Shown here one piece after another: positions 60,005 to 64,000 of a stretch of DNA of 64,000 nucleotides (position 1 is the stretch's first letter; each line of letters starts with the position of its first letter). Made by a program: the position numbers and the translations under genes. The notes below the pieces were generated by a model. The model was given only the letters and a program-made list of their open reading frames with translations, searched no databases and was not told the DNA's origin. The stretch spans positions 558,001 to 622,000 of the forward strand of contig NZ_QAOF01000001.1 of NCBI RefSeq assembly GCF_003050745.1. Direction: 5' to 3'. Origin of the DNA: Sphingomonas sp. PP-CE-3G-477 (lineage in GTDB: Bacteria > Pseudomonadota > Alphaproteobacteria > Sphingomonadales > Sphingomonadaceae).

Positions 60005-61546
60005 ATGTTCGAAAGCCTGAGCGATCGACTTGGCGGCGTCTTCGACCGCCTTCGCGGCCGGGGTGCGTTGTCCGAAGCGGACGTGCGCGCGGCGATGCGC
60101 GAGGTGCGCGTCGCGCTGCTCGAAGCCGACGTCGCGCTACCCGTCGCGCGCGAGTTCGTCGAGAAGGCGACCGAGAAGGCGATCGGCCAGAACGTCCTTC
60201 GCTCGGTCACGCCGGGGCAGCAGGTCGTCAAGATCGTCAGCGATGCGCTGGTCGAGATGCTCGGCTCGGATGCCGTAGAGCTCGAACTGGGCGTCACGCC
60301 GCCGGCCGTCATCATGATGGTCGGCCTCCAGGGCTCGGGCAAGACGACCACCACCGCCAAGATCGCCAAGCGGCTGGCGGCAGGGCAGGCCAATTTTGGG
60401 CAGGCTGGTCGCGAGCGCAAGAAGGTGCTGATGGCGTCGCTCGACGTCAATCGCCCGAACGCGCAGGAACAGCTGGCGACGCTCGGCACGCAGATCGACG
60501 TTGCGACTCTGCCGATCGTGCAGGGCCAGCAGCCGGTCGATATCGCCCGTCGCGCGATGCAGGCGGCCAAGCTCCAGGGCTATGACGTCCTGATGCTCGA
60601 CACCGCGGGCCGACTCCATGTCGACCAAGCGTTGATGGACGAGATGAAGGCGGTCGCCGACGTCGCGAACCCGGCCGAGATCCTGCTTGTCGTCGACTCG
60701 CTGACCGGCCAGGATGCGGTCAACGTCGCGCAGAACTTCAGCGATCAGGTGCCGCTGACGGGTATCGTGCTGACCCGCATGGACGGCGATGCGCGCGGCG
60801 GCGCGGCGCTGTCGATGCGCGCGGTCACCGGCAAGCCGATCAAGTTCGCGGGTACCGGCGAGAAGCTCGATGCGCTCGAGGCGTTCCATCCGGAGCGCGT
60901 TGCCGGTCGCATCCTCGGCATGGGCGACGTCGTCAGCTTGGTCGAACGCGCTGCGGAGTCGATCCAGGCCGAAGACGCCGAGCGGATGGCCGCCAAGATG
61001 GCCAAGGGTCAGTTCGACATGAACGACCTGCGTGCCCAGCTCGCGCAGATGCAGCGGATGGGCGGGCTCGGCGCGCTGGCCGGGATGATCCCCGGCATGA
61101 AGAAGGCGCAGGGCGCGGTCGCGTCGGTCGGTGGCGAAAAGGTGCTGGTGCACATGGACGCGATGATCGGTTCGATGACGATCAAGGAGCGCAACAAGCC
61201 CGAACTGATCAACGCCAAGCGCAAGATCCGCATCGCCAAGGGATCCGGGACGACCGTCCAGGAGGTTAACAAGCTGCTGAAAATGCACCTCGAAATGTCG
61301 ACCGCCATGAAGAAGATCAAGAAGATGGGCGGCATGAAGGGCATGATGGCAATGCTCGGCAAGGGCGGCATGGGCGGTGGTCTTGGCGGCATCGGCAACG
61401 CGATCGGCGGGCCGCAGATGGGCGACATGCTCAACAAGGCCGGTGCTGGCGGCCTGCCCGGCGGTGGCGGTGGTCTACCGGGGCTTGGTGGCCCCAAGAT
61501 GCCGCAGATGCCTGCCGGTTTCGACGATTTTCTGAAGAAGAAATAA
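60005..61546 (+). CDS. ffh: Signal recognition particle protein Ffh
   Basis: A 513-residue GTPase (SRP54) that binds signal sequences and 4.5S RNA. The N domain starts MFESLSDRLGGVFDRLRGRG, the P-loop is GLQGSGKTTTTAKIAKRL (near residue 107), with DTAGRLHVD and the closing-loop region. The M domain is at about 330-450 (QMQRMGGLGALAGMIPGMKK), followed by a Met/Gly/Pro-rich tail. GGAG lies eight bases upstream of ATG 60005. It precedes rpsP by 68 bases. The longer frame to 59747 is noncoding leader. Confidence 0.95.
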   Translation: MFESLSDRLGGVFDRLRGRGALSEADVRAAMREVRVALLEADVALPVAREFVEKATEKAIGQNVLRSVTPGQQVVKIVSDALVEMLGSDAVELELGVTPPAVIMMVGLQGSGKTTTTAKIAKRLAAGQANFGQAGRERKKVLMASLDVNRPNAQEQLATLGTQIDVATLPIVQGQQPVDIARRAMQAAKLQGYDVLMLDTAGRLHVDQALMDEMKAVADVANPAEILLVVDSLTGQDAVNVAQNFSDQVPLTGIVLTRMDGDARGGAALSMRAVTGKPIKFAGTGEKLDALEAFHPERVAGRILGMGDVVSLVERAAESIQAEDAERMAAKMAKGQFDMNDLRAQLAQMQRMGGLGALAGMIPGMKKAQGAVASVGGEKVLVHMDAMIGSMTIKERNKPELINAKRKIRIAKGSGTTVQEVNKLLKMHLEMSTAMKKIKKMGGMKGMMAMLGKGGMGGGLGGIGNAIGGPQMGDMLNKAGAGGLPGGGGGLPGLGGPKMPQMPAGFDDFLKKK

Positions 61547-61614
61547 CCTCTTTATCCAACCACGACACCTCGGCTTTCGCTCGGGGATCTATCTAGAAAA
61601 CGAAGGAAAATATC

Positions 61615-62061
61615 ATGGCAATCAACATTCGCCTCGCGCGCGGTGGCTCCAAGAAGCGTCCTTACTACAAGATCGTCGTTGCCGATGCGCGTTCGCCGCG
61701 TGACGGCCGCTTCATCGAGAAGATCGGCAACTACAACCCGCTCCTCGCCAAGGACAACGAGCAGCGCGTGCAGCTCGACGCCGATCGCGCGAAGCATTGG
61801 CTGAGCGTTGGCGCGCAGCCGACCGACCGCGTCGCGCGCTTCCTCGACCAGGCTGGCGTGCTCGAGCGTTCGGCGCGCAACAACCCGAACAAGGGCAAGC
61901 CCGGCGAGAAGGCCACCGAGCGCGCCGAAGAGCGTGCGACCAAGGCGGCTGAAGCTGCCGAGGCCGAGGCTGCTGCAAAGGCTGCACCTGCTACGGGCAG
62001 CAACGAAGAGACCGAGCAGGTCGTCGCCGCCGAAGTCGAAGACGCCACGAGCGCTTCGTAA
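61615..62061 (+). CDS. rpsP: 30S ribosomal protein S16
   Basis: A 148-residue protein. The first 80 residues are the conserved S16 ([40 protein letters not shown]). The rest, from about 100, is an Ala/Glu/Lys-rich extension ([21 protein letters not shown]) typical of many sphingomonads, perhaps coiled. AAGGAAAA lies upstream of the ATG. It follows ffh and precedes rimM. Confidence 0.95.
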   Translation: MAINIRLARGGSKKRPYYKIVVADARSPRDGRFIEKIGNYNPLLAKDNEQRVQLDADRAKHWLSVGAQPTDRVARFLDQAGVLERSARNNPNKGKPGEKATERAEERATKAAEAAEAEAAAKAAPATGSNEETEQVVAAEVEDATSAS

Positions 62062-62068
62062 AAATCTG

Positions 62069-62099
62069 GGGCGGTCGGGACATCCCGGCCGCCCTTGTT
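62069..62099 (+). terminator. Terminator-like hairpin after rpsP
   Basis: GGGCGGTCGGG pairs with CCCGGCCGCCC (one wobble) around ACAT, followed by TTGTT. It lies 8 bases past the rpsP stop. Read-through would be needed for rimM unless it has its own promoter. Confidence 0.6.
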
Positions 62100-62183
62100 C
62101 CGTCATTCCAGCGAACGCTGGGATCCAGAGCCGGGGACGACAACGTTCGTGGCTCTGGATCCTGGGTCGAGCCCAGGATGACG
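62100..62183. repeat. Inverted repeat, CGTCATTCC family
   Basis: Left arm CCGTCATTCCAGCGAACGCT and right arm GGGTCGAGCCCAGGATGACG flank GGATCCAGAGCC / GGCTCTGGATCC. Different inner palindromes again. It sits between rpsP and rimM. Confidence 0.8.
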
Positions 62184-62260
62184 ACGAGGGTAGCGGACCT
62201 GCTCCGCACCCGAACCGGACTTCATGCGTTCTCTCAATCGGTAACCCCGAACAGGAGCGC

Positions 62261-62404
62261 ATGATGGCCCCCGAAACCGACCCCCGCACAGCCCCCGCAC
62301 CCGAGGACATCGAAGATGCCACCAACCAAGGCGTCTCCGCCGACGAACCCGCCGAAGGCTCCGACGACACTCCCGGTCGCGATGAAGGCTCCGCGCAAGG
62401 CTGA
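62261..62404 (+). CDS. Possible small acidic ORF overlapping rimM
   Basis: A 47-residue frame (MMAPETDPRTAPAPEDIEDA, then TNQGVSADEPAEGSDDTPGR) has an AGGAG site four bases upstream of ATG 62261. It is rich in Asp, Glu and Pro, and its third-position GC is high, but the overlapping rimM frame looks similar. It may be a leader peptide for rimM, or not translated. I do not recognise it. Confidence 0.35.
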   Translation: MMAPETDPRTAPAPEDIEDATNQGVSADEPAEGSDDTPGRDEGSAQG

Positions 62405-62882
62405 CGTGACGCTCGCCGTCGTCATCGGTGCGCACGGCATCGGTGGCGAAGTGCGGCTGAAGGTCTTTGCCGAGAATTTCGGCAGCTATAAGAGCTTCAA
62501 CAATGGCGCACTGTCGCTGAAGTCCGCGCGCAACGGCAACAACGGCATGATCGCGCGTTTCGCCGAGGTCGCCGATCGCAACGCTGCCGAGGCGATGCGC
62601 GGGACCGAACTGACGGTGCCGCGGTCCTCGTTGCCGCCGCTGGAAGACGGTGAGTATTATCACACGGATGTGATCGGGCTCGATGTCGTCTCGACCGATG
62701 GGGAGGCGATCGGACGGGTGGTCGCGATCGATAATTTTGGTGCGGGCGACGTGATCGAGATCGAGCGGCCATCCGTGGATGACAAGCCCGGCAAGCGGTT
62801 CATGATCCCGATGCGCCCCGAAGCCGTTCCTGAGTGGAATGCCGACCGGCTTGTCGTAGAGGCTTCGTTCGCGGCTGAGTAA
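62316..62882 (+). CDS. rimM: Ribosome maturation factor RimM
   Basis: RimM assists assembly of the 30S head and binds S19. Conserved motifs: GAHGIGGEVRLKVFAE, the PRC-like YYHTDVIGLDVV and GVVVAIDNFGAGDVIEIERP-like region. The domain starts near DVTLAVVIG; ATG at 62316 is preceded by GAGGA, but its first 22 residues are Pro-rich and not conserved, so ATG 62382 is equally possible. The frame overlaps a possible small ORF. A gene on the other strand separates it from trmD. Confidence 0.9.
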   Translation: MPPTKASPPTNPPKAPTTLPVAMKAPRKADVTLAVVIGAHGIGGEVRLKVFAENFGSYKSFNNGALSLKSARNGNNGMIARFAEVADRNAAEAMRGTELTVPRSSLPPLEDGEYYHTDVIGLDVVSTDGEAIGRVVAIDNFGAGDVIEIERPSVDDKPGKRFMIPMRPEAVPEWNADRLVVEASFAAE

Positions 62883-62909
62883 CCCTTGTTCTCCCAAGTT
62901 GAGTAGCGA

Positions 62910-63815
62910 TTACCGTCGAAGTGGTCGCTGTTCGGTGAGCATGTTGCGGATCGTCGTGGCAGCGACGCCGGCTTCGCCCATCGCGTGGCTGATCTGGTCG
63001 AGACCCTTCACCACGTCGCCGGCCGCGAACAGGCCGGGGATTGAGGTTCGCTGGTGCGAGTCGACCTCCAGGCACCCGTCTTCGGATGCGCGGGCGCCTG
63101 CTGCGACGGCCAGTTCTGAACGGATGACCGACCCGAGTGCGGGATAGATGCTGTCGAACGATAACCGCCCTTCGACCGTGTCGAGTGCGAGCTTGTCACC
63201 CTCAATTGCATAATTGCCGCAGGGACCTCCGACGCGGATGATGCCGGCTTCGTCTAGCGCCGCTTCGCATGCCGGGTCGAGATCGTGGCTCCCCTCGGGG
63301 GCGATCAGCGTTACGTCCTTTGTGTAACCGCGCAGAAACAGGGCCTCGCGCATGCCGTGGTCGCCGGTGCCGATGATGCCGACGCGCTTGTCGGTAACCT
63401 CGTAGCCGTCGCAGATCGGGCAGTAGCGGAGCAAGCCGGTTTCCAACGCTTCGTCGTGGATGGCGTCGGGCATGTTTGGACGGTTGTTCACGACCCCGGT
63501 GGCGAGCAGTACGCTCCGGGCTCGCGCACGGCGATCGCCGAGCCGCACGGTGAAGCCGTCGTCCTCCACCTCGATCGCATCTACCCGCACGCCCTCGCGC
63601 ACCGCACCGTAAGTCTCCGCCTGCGCCAGCATCCGGGCTAGCAGGTCCGTGCCGCGGATGCCTTCGGGATAGCCGGCATGGTTGTGCGTGCACGGGATCA
63701 GCGCGGCGCGGCTGCTGCCGCAATCGAACAGCCGGATCGAGAGGTGGAAGCGCGCGAGATAGATGGCTGCGGTCAGGCCCGCCGGGCCGGCGCCGATGAT
63801 GATGCAATCGTCCAT
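62910..63815 (-). CDS. Thioredoxin reductase-like NAD(P)/FAD oxidoreductase
   Basis: A 301-residue flavoprotein. The FAD motif IIGAGPAGLTAAIYLARF is at the start; the redox-active CPIC is in RYCPICDGYEV (near residue 135); the NADPH motif is IIGTGDHGM; and the C-terminal FAD region reads IPGLFAAGDVVKGLDQI. It resembles bacterial thioredoxin/ferredoxin-type reductases, but the N-terminal part also has a Cys-rich HNHAGYPEGI pattern of distinct relatives. The start at MDDCIIIG. It lies inverted between rimM and trmD. Confidence 0.88.
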   Translation of the reverse strand: MDDCIIIGAGPAGLTAAIYLARFHLSIRLFDCGSSRAALIPCTHNHAGYPEGIRGTDLLARMLAQAETYGAVREGVRVDAIEVEDDGFTVRLGDRRARARSVLLATGVVNNRPNMPDAIHDEALETGLLRYCPICDGYEVTDKRVGIIGTGDHGMREALFLRGYTKDVTLIAPEGSHDLDPACEAALDEAGIIRVGGPCGNYAIEGDKLALDTVEGRLSFDSIYPALGSVIRSELAVAAGARASEDGCLEVDSHQRTSIPGLFAAGDVVKGLDQISHAMGEAGVAATTIRNMLTEQRPLRR

Positions 63816-63923
63816 CCGCCGCGAGCGTTTCGCCAGCGTAATTGTTCCGTTGCGCCGATCCGTATAGGTGCTGGGCGCATTCGGCGCCGCACGATGGCGC
63901 AAACGCATAGAGAATTGGACGCT

Positions 63924-64000
63924 GTGACTTTCGCTGCCACGATATTGACGCTGTATCCGGAGATGTTTCCGGGGCCGCTGGGGACCTCGCTTGCGGGCCG
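63924..64000 (+). CDS. trmD: tRNA (guanine37-N1)-methyltransferase, N-terminal part
   Basis: The window end cuts this gene after 25 codons. The visible start, MTFAATILTLYPEMFPGPLG, matches the N-terminus of TrmD, which methylates G37 of tRNAs. GTG at 63924 is the start; the rimM-trmD neighbourhood of other proteobacteria supports it. Confidence 0.85.
   Translation, partial: MTFAATILTLYPEMFPGPLGTSLAG

Overview
The window looks like a chromosomal segment from an alphaproteobacterium of the Sphingomonas type. This rests on high GC content, GC-rich third codon positions, many 4-base ATGA or GTGA gene junctions, the mutM-rpsT-dnaA order, the rpmH-rnpA-yidD-yidC-engB cluster, a long Ala/Glu/Lys-rich tail on ribosomal protein S16, and many palindromic intergenic elements. 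The genus is an inference from gene content and protein style. I found no phage, plasmid or insertion-sequence genes. About 65 protein genes and one tRNA gene can be supported.

Layout. 1-6 kb: a small secreted or membrane protein with its own terminator, a PPP phosphatase, an M48 peptidase with a PDZ domain, and polysaccharide precursor genes (wecC, wecB, galU). 6-12.5 kb: minus-strand genes ubiE, ubiB, a membrane protein, coaBC, dut, a secreted protein and a ThiF/MoeB-like enzyme, the last four linked by 4-base overlaps. 12.5-15.6 kb: mutM, rpsT, dnaA. 15.9-19 kb: secB, murJ, trpS. 19-21.8 kb: a Tim44-domain protein, mltA and an Smr protein. 21.8-25.1 kb: dapE, a GST and an S41 peptidase. 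25.3-29 kb: the rpmH-rnpA-yidD-yidC-engB operon. 29-34 kb: comM, tRNA-Leu(CAA), a cell wall hydrolase, then a two-gene cassette (YqcI/YcgG-family protein plus DUF1989 protein) divergent from a Crp/Fnr regulator. 34-41 kb: an M3 peptidase, an MFS transporter, a two-component system, a four-EF-hand protein and a thioesterase. 41-54 kb: an accessory catabolic region with acyl-CoA synthetase, GSTs, SDRs, an MFS transporter, a tandem TetR repressor, an ACAD10/11-like acyl-CoA dehydrogenase, a zinc alcohol dehydrogenase and an ACAD10/11-like kinase. 54-64 kb: superoxide dismutase, ispZ/yciB-ftsY-mtaB, a GGDEF/EAL protein, then ffh-rpsP-rimM, an inverted thioredoxin-reductase-like gene, and the start of trmD.

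How genes work together. Both SRP-pathway proteins (Ffh, FtsY), YidC and SecB are present, so much of the protein export route lies here. wecB and wecC make UDP-ManNAc and UDP-ManNAcA, and galU makes UDP-glucose. The split acyl-CoA dehydrogenase/kinase pair with dehydrogenases fits degradation of hydroxy-acids. A divergent tandem TetR gene and two similar palindromic sites suggest local control.

The most interesting points are: (i) the YqcI/YcgG plus DUF1989 cassette, which known relatives link to guanidino N-hydroxylation and carboxyguanidine deimination; (ii) an rnpA gene with no ordinary start codon after rpmH, leaving a Thermus-like nested start or a rare start codon; (iii) several families of inverted repeats, some forming protein ends or sitting in-frame inside an acyl-CoA synthetase gene; (iv) a nested octamer inverted repeat of about 257 bp after ubiE; and (v) a cluster of GANTC sites upstream of dnaA.
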